The translations under genes and the position numbers were made by a program. The notes under the pieces are model-generated. The model searched no databases. It was not told the origin of the DNA and saw only the letters and a list, made by a program, of their open reading frames with translations. A stretch of DNA of 64,000 nt from Bacillota bacterium (GTDB lineage Bacteria > Bacillota > UBA4882 > UBA8346). Positions 53,220 to 63,415 of the stretch are shown one piece after another (positions within the stretch are counted from its first letter, which is position 1; each line of letters begins with the position of its first letter). The stretch is taken from NCBI GenBank assembly GCA_023400055.1, contig JAEXFN010000003.1, forward strand, positions 1-64,000, read 5' to 3'.

Positions 53220-55490
53220 TCATTTTTTCAAATGTTCCATCGAACCGTTATTATCGATAGACGGGCTTTCCCTCAGCCACCGCTCAACCACTGCGGCAGC
53301 GGCCGGTCGATAGAAATAGTATCCCTGGACGACATTACATTCCAAATTCCGCAGGAAAGCCAGTTGGTCCGCAGTCTCGACCCCTTCGGCGATTACCTCC
53401 ATGCCCAAGCTACGCGCCATCGCCAGGATTGCGTTGACGATGCCGGCCGCTCCCGGATCGGTCAACAGATCCTGGACAAAAGAACGATCAATCTTCAAAC
53501 GGTGGAAAGTAAACCTCTTCAAGTAACTCAATGAACTATAGCCGGTACCGAAATCATCGATGGCGATTTTAACTCCCAGATTTGCCAAACCGCTCAAGAT
53601 GCTGCTGGCCCGCGCGACATCCATGGTCATGGATTCGGTGATTTCCAGCTCCAAAAAGCGCGGTTCCAACCCAGTATCCAGCAATGCCTGACGGATCGTG
53701 CCCACCAAGCCGCCTTTGACAAATTGGCGCGAGGACAAATTGACGGCCACCCGCGCCGCCGGCTGCAGCAACCCCATGTCCTGCCAGTGTTTGAACTGCC
53801 GGCAGGCCTCGCGCAATACCCACTCGCCGATCGGAATGATCAAGCCGGTTTCTTCCGCCAAAGGGATGAAATCCGCCGGCGCTAATTGGCCCAGCAGCGG
53901 GTGCTCCCAACGCACCAGCGCTTCCAAGCCGACAATCGTCCCGCCGGCCAGCTCAATCTGGGGCTGGTAATGGAGCACCAGCTCGTTTTTGGCCACGGCT
54001 TTGCGCAGGTACTTCTCCAAGACCAGCTTTTCCTCGTAACGCTGGTTCATCCCGGGATGAAATGCCAGAAAGCTGTTCCGGCCTTGCTCCTTGACTCGAA
54101 ACATGGCCGTATCGGCATGAATCAACAGATCTTTGACGGTCTGGCCGTTAAACGGATAATAGGCGATGCCGATGCTGGCCGTGATGTCAAACTCATAAGG
54201 CCCGACCAGGAAGGGTTCCTTCAAGGCTTCAATAATCAGCGCTGCGGCTTCGCGGGCCTCTTTCAGGTGTTCCAGCGGGGATAAAACTACCACGAACTCA
54301 TCGCCGCCCATCCGGAACACTTTGGCCTTGGGACCGGCGCATTGTTGCAGCCGGCTGGCGACCTTGACCAATAACTCATCCCCGGTAAAATGCCCCAACG
54401 TGTCGTTGATCATTTTAAAGCGATCCAGATCGAGCATTAATAAGGCAATGTGGGCGCTACCGGCGGCCGAATTTTGAATCTCCCGTTCCAAAAAAACGTG
54501 AAAATACCGCCGGTTGGGAAGTCCGGTCAGATCATCGTGGTTGGCGATATACTGAATCTTCTCTTCCATCCGGTAACGTTCGGTGATGTCCCGGAACTGG
54601 CCGTAAGCGCCGATCAAAGCATCTTCCGCATCATCATAGATCGGCATTCCATCGAAGAGCAACGCCAGCTTTTTCTGCTCATCCGGCGAGTCCAAAATGA
54701 CCTCGACATCTTCCCGAAGGACCGGCGTACGCAAAATCTCAGTGATATATTTCCCGAACGGGTTTAAGACGTTCACCGGCTTTCCCAGCAAATCGGTCTT
54801 TTTCAGCCCGGTTAGAATTTCCGCGTAATGATTGAACTCCGTAATGTTCCCGGAACTATCGGTCAAAATCATGCCGGTTTTGGCGGAATCGGCCATGATT
54901 TTATTGAAGATATTCAGTTGATGATTCCGGGCCCGCAGTACCAGTTCCCGCTCAATCGAATCCGCCACCGTAACCAGCAGGGGGGCAAACAACTCATTGG
55001 CATGCTCGGCCAGGGTCATGATGGATAAGGTGCCGGCCAGGATTTTGCTGTTCTTGTGCTGAAACGGCACCGAATAACAAGCAACGTTTTGCAGAACGGG
55101 ATAATAATGTTGGTGGCCGATCACGGCGCAAGGCTGCTGGTATCGCAAAGCGAGGCTGACCGCGTTCGTGCCGTTGCCTTCCTCAGTAATCCGCACCCCG
55201 GCTTTGATCCCCAATTCCGACATAGTATTCTTAAGGGTGTCATCCCCGTTAAGGGCCAAGAGCATCCCTTGTTCATCGCTGGTCACGATCGTCAGCGGCG
55301 TGCCTTGAATCGTCGCCAGAAATTTAGCGGCAAAGAAGTCGATAACCGACAACACCGGCTCATATTCGATGGATTTACGTTGCAACAGCTCCGGGTCGCA
55401 TTGAGTAAACGCCGGAAACAGGTTGGGATCTAACCCTGAATTCATGCAGCGTGCTCTCGATTCTATAATATAGTCGGTCTCGCGCATCAA
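53220..55490 (-). CDS. GGDEF-EAL protein with AcoR-like GAF and PAS domains
   Basis: 756 residues. The N-terminal 190 resemble the sensory GAF region of sigma-54 activators such as AcoR (SRARCMNSGLDPNLFPAFTQ; TEEGNGTNAVSLALRYQQPC; VPFQH). A PAS domain follows (about 200-320), then GGDEF with the intact motif RMGGDEFVVV (about 390) and EAL with GLEALVRW, ELEITES, AIDDFGTGYSSL, KIDRSFV, IAEGVET and QGYYF (about 500-740). Both c-di-GMP synthase and phosphodiesterase motifs look intact; an RxxD inhibitory site is not evident before GGDEF. No membrane helix is present. It would adjust c-di-GMP in response to a small molecule. Confidence 0.93.
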   Translation of the reverse strand: MMRETDYIIESRARCMNSGLDPNLFPAFTQCDPELLQRKSIEYEPVLSVIDFFAAKFLATIQGTPLTIVTSDEQGMLLALNGDDTLKNTMSELGIKAGVRITEEGNGTNAVSLALRYQQPCAVIGHQHYYPVLQNVACYSVPFQHKNSKILAGTLSIMTLAEHANELFAPLLVTVADSIERELVLRARNHQLNIFNKIMADSAKTGMILTDSSGNITEFNHYAEILTGLKKTDLLGKPVNVLNPFGKYITEILRTPVLREDVEVILDSPDEQKKLALLFDGMPIYDDAEDALIGAYGQFRDITERYRMEEKIQYIANHDDLTGLPNRRYFHVFLEREIQNSAAGSAHIALLMLDLDRFKMINDTLGHFTGDELLVKVASRLQQCAGPKAKVFRMGGDEFVVVLSPLEHLKEAREAAALIIEALKEPFLVGPYEFDITASIGIAYYPFNGQTVKDLLIHADTAMFRVKEQGRNSFLAFHPGMNQRYEEKLVLEKYLRKAVAKNELVLHYQPQIELAGGTIVGLEALVRWEHPLLGQLAPADFIPLAEETGLIIPIGEWVLREACRQFKHWQDMGLLQPAARVAVNLSSRQFVKGGLVGTIRQALLDTGLEPRFLELEITESMTMDVARASSILSGLANLGVKIAIDDFGTGYSSLSYLKRFTFHRLKIDRSFVQDLLTDPGAAGIVNAILAMARSLGMEVIAEGVETADQLAFLRNLECNVVQGYYFYRPAAAAVVERWLRESPSIDNNGSMEHLKK

Positions 55491-55817
55491 TTATCCTTCG
55501 CAGTCGCAAGTAGTGTCTCGAATTTCCAACCGGGATAAATCACGATTTTCTCTTCAAATATCGGTGTTTCGGCTGGAAAACTTTAGATTGACGCTATGAA
55601 TAAAAATAGTTACCAGCCGCCGTTTAGCCCCTCCAAAAAATTTAAGCCGTCTGCATGACGGCTGATATGGCGTGTTTTCAAAATGATTTCTAGCGCAGCG
55701 ATGATACGCGACGACATTAATCCCTCGTAGCTAGATTTGCGAAAATAACGAACCCTTTTTTTCGCAAACCCCCGATTCCAATCATGTCGTTGCATTCGAG
55801 CGATGATGGTCAAATAC
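55491..55817. other. Gap with short inverted repeats, no supported gene
   Basis: Contains AGCCGTC/GACGGCT (55645-55663) and a longer TTTGCG ... CGCAAA pair (55737-55770). A 73-codon minus frame at 55610-55831 overlaps the rbsK end and has no ribosome binding site. No repeat array here. Confidence 0.4.
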
Positions 55818-56735
55818 TTATTGCGAATCAAGCAACCGCTGTACCTGCTCTAGGGTTGGCATGGCGTTTTGAGCGCCTCGCGCCGTGGTCGCCAATGCGC
55901 CGACCGCGTTGGCAAAGCGGACGTTCTCGCGCGAGCCGCCGGCCCGGGCCAAGGCGGTTGCAAAACCGGCGTTGAACGAATCCCCGGCACCCGTGGTATC
56001 CATCGCTTGCACCGTAAACCCGGGAATATGAGCCGCGCCGTTCGAATCTATCAGGTAAGCGCCATCTTTTCCGGCCTTCAGTAAGATGGTTCCGACCCCT
56101 TTTCGCAACAACCCCCGGGCCGCCGCAATCCGGTCATCCCAGGTGTCGCTTCGTTTTTGAGCGATTATCCCGATTTCCGTCTCGTTCGGCGTTAAATAAT
56201 CGATGGACGGATAAATCTCGTCGGGTAAAACGCGGGCCGGCGCCGGGTCCAAAATAATCGTTTTGCCGCAATCTTTCAGTTTTTTACAGGCGTAAAGCAC
56301 CGTTTCCAAGGGAATCTCCAGCTGCAACAGGAAAATATCATAGGCCATCAGCAGAGCGAATTGATCGTCAATAAACTGCCGGTCGACCGCCTGGTTGGCC
56401 CCGGGGATGATCACAATATGATTCTCACCCGTCGCATCGACTTCAATGACGGCAATTCCCGATGAGGTCCCCGGTTCCACTGCCACGCCGCGGTGCTCAA
56501 CGCCATTCGCCGCCAAGTTGGCCAGCGTCTGCTGCCCATACAGATCAGCGCCGACTTTGCCGAACATGGCCACCGCCGCCCGCAACCGGCCGGCCGCCAC
56601 CGCCTGATTGGCACCTTTGCCTCCGGCGAAGGTCTGAAAGGATTTTCCGGTCAATGTTTCGCCCGGATTGGGAAACCGTTCCACCGACGCCACCAAGTCC
56701 ATATTCAAACTGCCGATTACTGCGATCTTCTTCAT
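55818..56735 (-). CDS. rbsK: Ribokinase
   Basis: 305 residues, PfkB family: phosphorylates ribose to ribose-5-phosphate. Signature 1 GGKGANQAVAAGRL near residue 40, PNETEIG in the middle, and signature 2 DTTGAGDSFNAGFA with catalytic Asp near 250. Start 56735 after GGAGCGA. Last gene of the rbs operon, 200 nt after rbsB. Confidence 0.96.
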   Translation of the reverse strand: MKKIAVIGSLNMDLVASVERFPNPGETLTGKSFQTFAGGKGANQAVAAGRLRAAVAMFGKVGADLYGQQTLANLAANGVEHRGVAVEPGTSSGIAVIEVDATGENHIVIIPGANQAVDRQFIDDQFALLMAYDIFLLQLEIPLETVLYACKKLKDCGKTIILDPAPARVLPDEIYPSIDYLTPNETEIGIIAQKRSDTWDDRIAAARGLLRKGVGTILLKAGKDGAYLIDSNGAAHIPGFTVQAMDTTGAGDSFNAGFATALARAGGSRENVRFANAVGALATTARGAQNAMPTLEQVQRLLDSQ

Positions 56736-56938
56736 TCGCTCCACAACTCCTCTGCCTGCGTTCCAGACCGCTATGATATGATATGAATATAATAAATCCG
56801 CAAATCGATGCCGGACTTCATTTCTTTTCTTTATTGTGTATTGGATAGGTATCTGCCGCAACCGGGCTGTTTAAGCCAGGGTCGCGGCAGATAACCATCA
56901 GCGTTTTAATATGGCTTCCAAAAACCTGCTAATATGCC

Positions 56939-57838
56939 TTACTTCGTGATCAGCTTCAAGCTAACCGGGATCGCTTTCTCGACTTTTTGGCCTTTAAGCA
57001 CCTTATCGGCATTGGTTACGCCCAGTTCGCCCATGAGGTCCGGCTGTTGAGCGACGGTGGCCGCCATCTGGCCGGCTTTCACCGCTTTAACCGCATCGTC
57101 GATGGCGTCAAAACCGACCACCAGGATGCCAGTCCGTTTGGCGGCCTGAATCGCCTTCAAAGCGCCCAGCGCCATCTCGTCATTATGGGCAAACACCGCG
57201 TTGAGCTCCGGTTGGGCCTGCAAAATATTCTCCATGACCGACAAACCCTTCTGACGGTCGAAATCGGCGCCTTGCTGGGCAACGACTTTAATGCCGGAAT
57301 AGGCTTTCAGGCCGTCGTTAAAGCCCTTGCCGCGATCGCGGGCCGCCGAGGTCCCCGGGATGCCTTGCAACTCGACCACTTTGCCCTTGCCTTTGAGCTG
57401 TTTGGCGATGAATTCGGCCGCCATTTTGCCGCCGGCTACGTTATCGGAGGCGATGTGGGTCACCACTTGGCCGCCATTGGAAGCCCGGTCGATGGTGATC
57501 ACCGGAATCTTGGCGTTGTTGGCCGATTTCACCGCGTTCACCACCGCGTCGCTGTCGGTGGGGTTGATCAACAGGACATCGATCTGCTGTTGCACCAAGT
57601 CTTCCACATTGGATAGCTCCTTGGCCGAATCATTCTGGGAATCGAGCACGATCAGTTGATAGCCCAGGGCTTTCGCCTTTTTGGCGGCGCCGTCTTTCAA
57701 AGTGACGAAGAACGGATTGTTCAGGGTGGAAACGACCAAACCGATGGTCTTACTGTTTTTGGCGAGCGAAATGCCGCCGCATACCGAGACAATCAAAGCC
57801 ATCACAACCAGAAAAGCCAGGGATTTTTTGTTCAACAT
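56939..57838 (-). CDS. rbsB: D-ribose-binding protein
   Basis: About 299 residues. Signal peptide to about residue 27 (GGISLAKN). Periplasmic-binding fold with TIGLVVSTLNNPFFVTLKDG, SDAVVNAVKSANNAKIPVIT, DRASNGG and HNDEMALGALKAIQAA, all typical of RbsB. It delivers ribose to RbsAC. ATG 57838 has GGAGGAG upstream. No lipobox, as in other diderm sugar-binding proteins. Confidence 0.95.
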   Translation of the reverse strand: MLNKKSLAFLVVMALIVSVCGGISLAKNSKTIGLVVSTLNNPFFVTLKDGAAKKAKALGYQLIVLDSQNDSAKELSNVEDLVQQQIDVLLINPTDSDAVVNAVKSANNAKIPVITIDRASNGGQVVTHIASDNVAGGKMAAEFIAKQLKGKGKVVELQGIPGTSAARDRGKGFNDGLKAYSGIKVVAQQGADFDRQKGLSVMENILQAQPELNAVFAHNDEMALGALKAIQAAKRTGILVVGFDAIDDAVKAVKAGQMAATVAQQPDLMGELGVTNADKVLKGQKVEKAIPVSLKLITK

Positions 57839-57926
57839 CGACAACTCCTCCATTGTGTTTATTTTTCCGGAAGCGTTCCCCCAACCACTCAACGAGTCAC
57901 GGCATCACCTCCATAACTGATCCCCG

Positions 57927-58850
57927 TCAGTTCTCCTTCTTGTCGAGCAAAATTGCGATTAAGATAACCACGCCTTTTACGATCAACTGATAGAAGGGCG
58001 ATACATTTAAGAGATTCAATCCGTTGCTAAGCAGGCCGATGATCAAGGCGCCAATCAGGGTCCCGAAGACGGTCCCCTGCCCGCCCGAGAGACTGGTGCC
58101 GCCCAGGACCACCGCGGCGATGGCGTCGAGCTCGGCGCCCTGGCCGGCGGTGGGTTGAGCGGAATTCAAGCGGGAGGCGATGATGATGCCGCTCAGGGCC
58201 GCCAACAGGCCGGAGACTGTATAAGCGAAGATCTTCACCGCGGCGGTATTGATTCCCGATAAACGCGCCGCCTCTTCATTGCCGCCCAAGGCGTAGATGT
58301 AACGGCCGATCCGGTATTGCGACAACAGGTAATACCCCAGGGCGAAAACGATGAAGGTGATAACCACCGGCACCGGAAAGATTCCGATGAAACCGCCGCC
58401 GATGTAATAAAAGGGGTCGCCCAACCCGGTCAAGGGTTGACCGTTGCTATAAACCAGCGTCGCGCCGCGCAGCACCGTCATCATGGCCAGGGTGGAGATG
58501 AACGGCGGCACTTTGCCCTTGGCGATCACTACGCCATTCAGAGCGCCCAGCAGGGCGCCGATCAGCAAGCCGGCCGTCACCGCCACGACCACGTTGACCC
58601 TGCCGATCAACATGCCGGCCGTGACCGCGCTGGCGAAAGCGAAGATCGAGCCCACCGAGAGGTCGATGCCGGCGGTCAGGATGACGAAGGTCATTCCCAC
58701 CGCCATGATGGCGTTCAGGGAAGTCTGCCGCAGGATATTGGTGAAATTGGACAACGTCAAAAAGCGGGGCGACAGAATCGTCAACACGATGGCCAATCCC
58801 ACCAGGCCGATTAGGGAGCGCATCTTATACAACAGTTGTTTATCGATCAT
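57927..58850 (-). CDS. rbsC: Ribose ABC transporter permease
   Basis: 307 residues with eight to ten helices. Family segments GMTFVILTAGIDLSVGSIFA, SRLNSAQPTAGQGAELDAIA and VVLGGTSLSGGQGTVFGTLI are near-invariant in RbsC. AGGAGGAG precedes the ATG. 66 nt after rbsA. Confidence 0.96.
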   Translation of the reverse strand: MIDKQLLYKMRSLIGLVGLAIVLTILSPRFLTLSNFTNILRQTSLNAIMAVGMTFVILTAGIDLSVGSIFAFASAVTAGMLIGRVNVVVAVTAGLLIGALLGALNGVVIAKGKVPPFISTLAMMTVLRGATLVYSNGQPLTGLGDPFYYIGGGFIGIFPVPVVITFIVFALGYYLLSQYRIGRYIYALGGNEEAARLSGINTAAVKIFAYTVSGLLAALSGIIIASRLNSAQPTAGQGAELDAIAAVVLGGTSLSGGQGTVFGTLIGALIIGLLSNGLNLLNVSPFYQLIVKGVVILIAILLDKKEN

Positions 58851-58916
58851 CTTTCTTCTCCTCCTCTATCCAGTCGCATCCCGCCTCCGGTTCCCCGGCC
58901 TGCGACCCGATACTCC

Positions 58917-60407
<1,491 letters not shown>

Positions 60408-60419
60408 TGGCTATCCCTC

Positions 60420-60815
60420 CTAAAAAGTGACCCCGGACTTCAGGATGATGTTGGCGTACGGCGTGCATTCGCCCGTCCGGATGCAGGCTTTGGCTGTGCG
60501 GGTCAGCTTCTTGAACTCTTCGTGCGGGACCATCGTGATGCTCCGGTCCGGCAGCAGTTCGCGGATGGCCTGATAGACGGCTGGATTCTGGGCAACGATC
60601 TCTTCGGCCAGCACGGCCGCTTCCACTTCCAGCTCGGCCAGGACGGCCTTCAACGTGGCCACCATCTCCGGCACGCCTCGGGTCAACGCCAGATCGATGC
60701 GCTGGACACCGTCGGGAATGGGCAGCCCGCTGTCGCCGATTACCAGGGAATCGGTGTGCCCCATCCGGGCGATCACCGTTGTAATCTCGCTGTTCAACAG
60801 CACTCCTTTTTTCAT
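60420..60815 (-). CDS. rbsD: D-ribose pyranase
   Basis: 131 residues. Converts beta-pyranose to beta-furanose ribose for the kinase. Catalytic His in MGHTDSLVIGDSGLPIP near residue 20 and the end CTPYANIILKSGV are diagnostic. Start at 60815 after GGTGGTC. Between rbsR and rbsA. Confidence 0.95.
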   Translation of the reverse strand: MKKGVLLNSEITTVIARMGHTDSLVIGDSGLPIPDGVQRIDLALTRGVPEMVATLKAVLAELEVEAAVLAEEIVAQNPAVYQAIRELLPDRSITMVPHEEFKKLTRTAKACIRTGECTPYANIILKSGVTF

Positions 60816-60893
60816 GACCACCAAACGCCTTTCCCGCGCCGCAAAAGCCGTGGGCCCCGCTCTGCGCGCTTTGAATTTGCTTTATGGTAAAAC

Positions 60894-61925
60894 TCAACCG
60901 TTGGCCACTGCCGCCGTCCCCGGCCGGGTCGTCTCGCGCAACAGCAATTCCGGTTTTAAGTAAATACTCTTCTCGGGAACCGTTTGCCCTTCGATCACCC
61001 GGATCAGCATTTCCGCCCCCAGGACGCCCATCTCGTAGGTGGGTTGGGCCACCGTGGACAGGGCCGGCTCGATCAACGAGGCTAACTCGATGTTGTCGAA
61101 GCCGATAATCTCGACTTCCTCCGGGACGCTGATCCGGTGCTGCTTCAGCGCCTTGTAGGCGCCGATCGCCATCATGTCGTTCCCGGCGAAGACGGCCGAA
61201 AAGGATTCGCCGGCGTCGAGCAGCTGCTCGATGAGCTCCTTGCCGCTGGCGAACTGGTAATCACCTTCGCGGATCAGGTTGTAATCCATCTCCACGCCCT
61301 GATCGCAATGGGCCATCTGAAAGCCCTGAAAACGGTGCCAGCCGGTCATCAACGCGAACGGGCCCGAGATGAAGGCGATCCGCCGGTGGCCGTTTTTCAG
61401 CAGATAATCGGTGGCCCGGTATGCGCCGGCCCGGTTATCCAGGAAGACGCCCATCCCCGGCTCGCTTCCCTCGATGTAGCGGTCTAGCAAGACATAGGGG
61501 ATCTGCGCCTCTTTCAGCATCTGGCATTGAAAAGCCGATTTCGACATGCTCGACGCCAGGATCACCCCGTCGACGCTCTTTTCGATGAACGCCCGGAGGT
61601 ATTTCTCCTCTTTCTCCAGGCTGTTGTCGGAGTTGCACAGGAACAGGTTGTAACCGTACTGCAGGGCGGTATCCTCCGCCCCCCGCGCCAGTTGCGGGAA
61701 GAAGGGGTTGGCAATGTCCGGAATGACCAGCCCCAACGAATTGGTGCGCTTGGTGACCAGGCCCCGGGCGATCAGGCTGGGCTGGTAATTCAGCTCGGCG
61801 ATGATCCGGAGGATCTTCTTTTTGGTCTCCTCCCCCACCCCTTCGGACTTGTTGTTGATGACCCGGGAGACCGTGGCCTTGGAAACATTGGCCAACCGGG
61901 CGATATCGTTGATGGTGGACCCCAT
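60894..61925 (-). CDS. rbsR: LacI-family repressor of the ribose operon
   Basis: 343 residues. N-terminal HTH NDIARLANVSKATVSRVINN with hinge helix, then a ribose-binding-type effector domain (SLGLVIPDIANPFFPQLARG; GFDNIELASLIEPALSTVAQ). First gene of the operon it is expected to repress, downstream of a sigma-A promoter and a double palindromic operator (61949-61973), so it is autoregulated. Confidence 0.94.
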   Translation of the reverse strand: MGSTINDIARLANVSKATVSRVINNKSEGVGEETKKKILRIIAELNYQPSLIARGLVTKRTNSLGLVIPDIANPFFPQLARGAEDTALQYGYNLFLCNSDNSLEKEEKYLRAFIEKSVDGVILASSMSKSAFQCQMLKEAQIPYVLLDRYIEGSEPGMGVFLDNRAGAYRATDYLLKNGHRRIAFISGPFALMTGWHRFQGFQMAHCDQGVEMDYNLIREGDYQFASGKELIEQLLDAGESFSAVFAGNDMMAIGAYKALKQHRISVPEEVEIIGFDNIELASLIEPALSTVAQPTYEMGVLGAEMLIRVIEGQTVPEKSIYLKPELLLRETTRPGTAAVANG

Positions 61926-61948
61926 GGCGGAACCTCGCTTCGTTCAAC

Positions 61949-61973
61949 GTAACCGGTTTACTAAACCGGTTAC
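61949..61973. promoter_or_regulatory. Double LacI-type operator of rbs operon
   Basis: GTAACCGGTTTA and TAAACCGGTTAC are perfect 12-base inverse arms around one base. Each arm holds the LacI-family core ACCGGT, so two overlapping dimer sites are possible. It starts 4 nt after the -10 box and covers the transcription start. Confidence 0.85.
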
Positions 61974-61977
61974 TCAA

Positions 61978-62006
61978 ATTGTAACAGTTAATTTTTGCTT
62001 TTGCAA
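61978..62006 (-). promoter_or_regulatory. Sigma-A promoter of rbs operon
   Basis: Minus-strand TTGCAA (62006-62001), 17-nt spacer, TACAAT (61983-61978). Directly upstream of the operator. Confidence 0.85.
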
Positions 62007-62157
62007 TATCCAATTTACAATCTTGGATAAAGCTATAGCTGTAGTAATAATTTCAACAGGTTTGGGAATTATTGCTATAGATGGGTCCGGTTCTGACCCA
62101 TTCAAACCATTTCGTCGTTATGGAGTTACAAAACGTTGTTTAGCGAATGAATATCTT

Positions 62158-62340
62158 CATTCAGCTGCTGAAGATGCTCATTCAGTTATGGAAGATCCTT
62201 ATTCGATCACTGCAGTTCTTCCTTCAGTTCCTAAAAATAGACATTCGGTCACTAAAGAGGCTCATACTGTAACTGAAGCTATTCATTCGGTTATTGCAAA
62301 TGCTTTTTCCGTTACTGAAAGTATTCATCGGACTGCCGGA
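62158..62340. repeat. 21-nt palindromic repeat array E
   Basis: Nine units start at 62158, 62179, 62200, 62221, 62242, 62263, 62284, 62305 and 62326: eight steps of exactly 21 nt. Units look like CATTCAGTTACTGAAG; the core TTC-RGT-N-ACTGAA is close to palindromic and is the same as in array B. Degenerate units may extend left to about 62120. One frame stays open and reads heptads such as HSVTKEA; no start or ribosome site supports a protein. It lies between the Gfo/Idh gene end and the rbs promoter. Confidence 0.92.
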
Positions 62341-62425
62341 TGACCTTTATCGGGACCGCGGGATCAAAAATGCGCCACCCTTACGGATGACGCATTCCAA
62401 ATGATAGGCAAGAGAACCCGAGCGG

Positions 62426-63415
62426 CTATTCCGGTGGGTCGGATGGAAAGCGCAGCCCGATTTGGCGGCGGGCTTCGTCCAGCACCGCCAGGACCGCGGT
62501 GGCCAAACCGTACGTATTGACGGAAGATTCCAGGCGGCCGCCGCGGATCAGTGCGCCGAACTCCTGGACCTCATAGAGCATGGTCACTTCCGATTGTGAC
62601 CGGGAGATGTCTTCCACTGCCCCGTTCCGGTAGCGGATCTCCACCCGCTGCGGAGTGGACAACTGGTCGATGACGATGCTGCCGTTCTCGCCCTGAATCT
62701 CGCTGGGCGAGACGCCGTCGTTGATCTTCGAATGAATGGCGAGCGCCTCCATTTGCGGGTATTGTAGGCAGACGCTGCCCGCCCCGTCCACTCCGGAGGC
62801 CAGCATCACCGCGTTGGCCCGGACCCCCTGCGGCGCCCCGAAGAGGGCGATGATGGGGTAGACGCAATAGACCCCGATATCCATCAGCGAGCCGTTGGCC
62901 AGGCGCGGGTCGAAGGTGTTGGTGGGCTCGCCCCGCTTGTACCGGTCGTAACGCGAGGAATACTGGCACTTGACGGCCGTGAAGCGGCGGATCGGCCCCA
63001 ACTTGGCCAGATTGGCGCGGATCGCCGCAAAATTGGGGAGCAGGGTGGTCTTCAAGGCCTCCATCAGCACCACCCGGTTGCGGCGGGCCGCGGCGATCAT
63101 CGCGGCCAGCTCGCCCGAATTGGCGGCGACCGGTTTTTCGCACAAGACGTGCTTGCCGTGGTCCATCATCAAAATGGCCTGCGCGGCGTGGCAGGCGTTG
63201 GGACTGGCGATATAGACCGCGTCCACCGCGTCGCTCTGCGCCAGCCCGGCCAGATCGGTGAAGCTGTGGCTCATCCCATGTTGGGCGGCGAAAGCCGTCG
63301 CCCGTTCGGCGGTTCGCGAATAAACGGCGTTACAGACGAAATCCCCGCTCAAGTTGGCGGCCCGGATCAATTCCGTCGTGATCCAACTGGTGCCGATGAC
63401 CCCCAAACGAATCAT
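62426..63415 (-). CDS. Gfo/Idh/MocA-family oxidoreductase
   Basis: 329 residues. Rossmann opening RLGVIGTSWITTELIRAANL, the EKPVA motif (CEKPVAANSGELAA) with the active-site Lys, and the C-terminal beta-sheet domain (DPRLANGSLMDIGVYCVYPI). NAD(P)-dependent oxidation or reduction of a sugar or polyol; substrate unknown. Its ATG overlaps the upstream regulator's stop codon (ATGA), so the two are translated together. Confidence 0.93.
   Translation of the reverse strand: MIRLGVIGTSWITTELIRAANLSGDFVCNAVYSRTAERATAFAAQHGMSHSFTDLAGLAQSDAVDAVYIASPNACHAAQAILMMDHGKHVLCEKPVAANSGELAAMIAAARRNRVVLMEALKTTLLPNFAAIRANLAKLGPIRRFTAVKCQYSSRYDRYKRGEPTNTFDPRLANGSLMDIGVYCVYPIIALFGAPQGVRANAVMLASGVDGAGSVCLQYPQMEALAIHSKINDGVSPSEIQGENGSIVIDQLSTPQRVEIRYRNGAVEDISRSQSEVTMLYEVQEFGALIRGGRLESSVNTYGLATAVLAVLDEARRQIGLRFPSDPPE

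Noticed and set aside
55610..55831. 73-codon minus-strand frame downstream of rbsK
   Set aside because: Overlaps the rbsK end, lacks a start signal and contains two hairpins.
61801..62343. Plus-strand 180-codon frame ending in heptads
   Set aside because: It starts antisense inside rbsR and crosses the rbs promoter and operator before entering array E. A phase effect of the 21-nt units.
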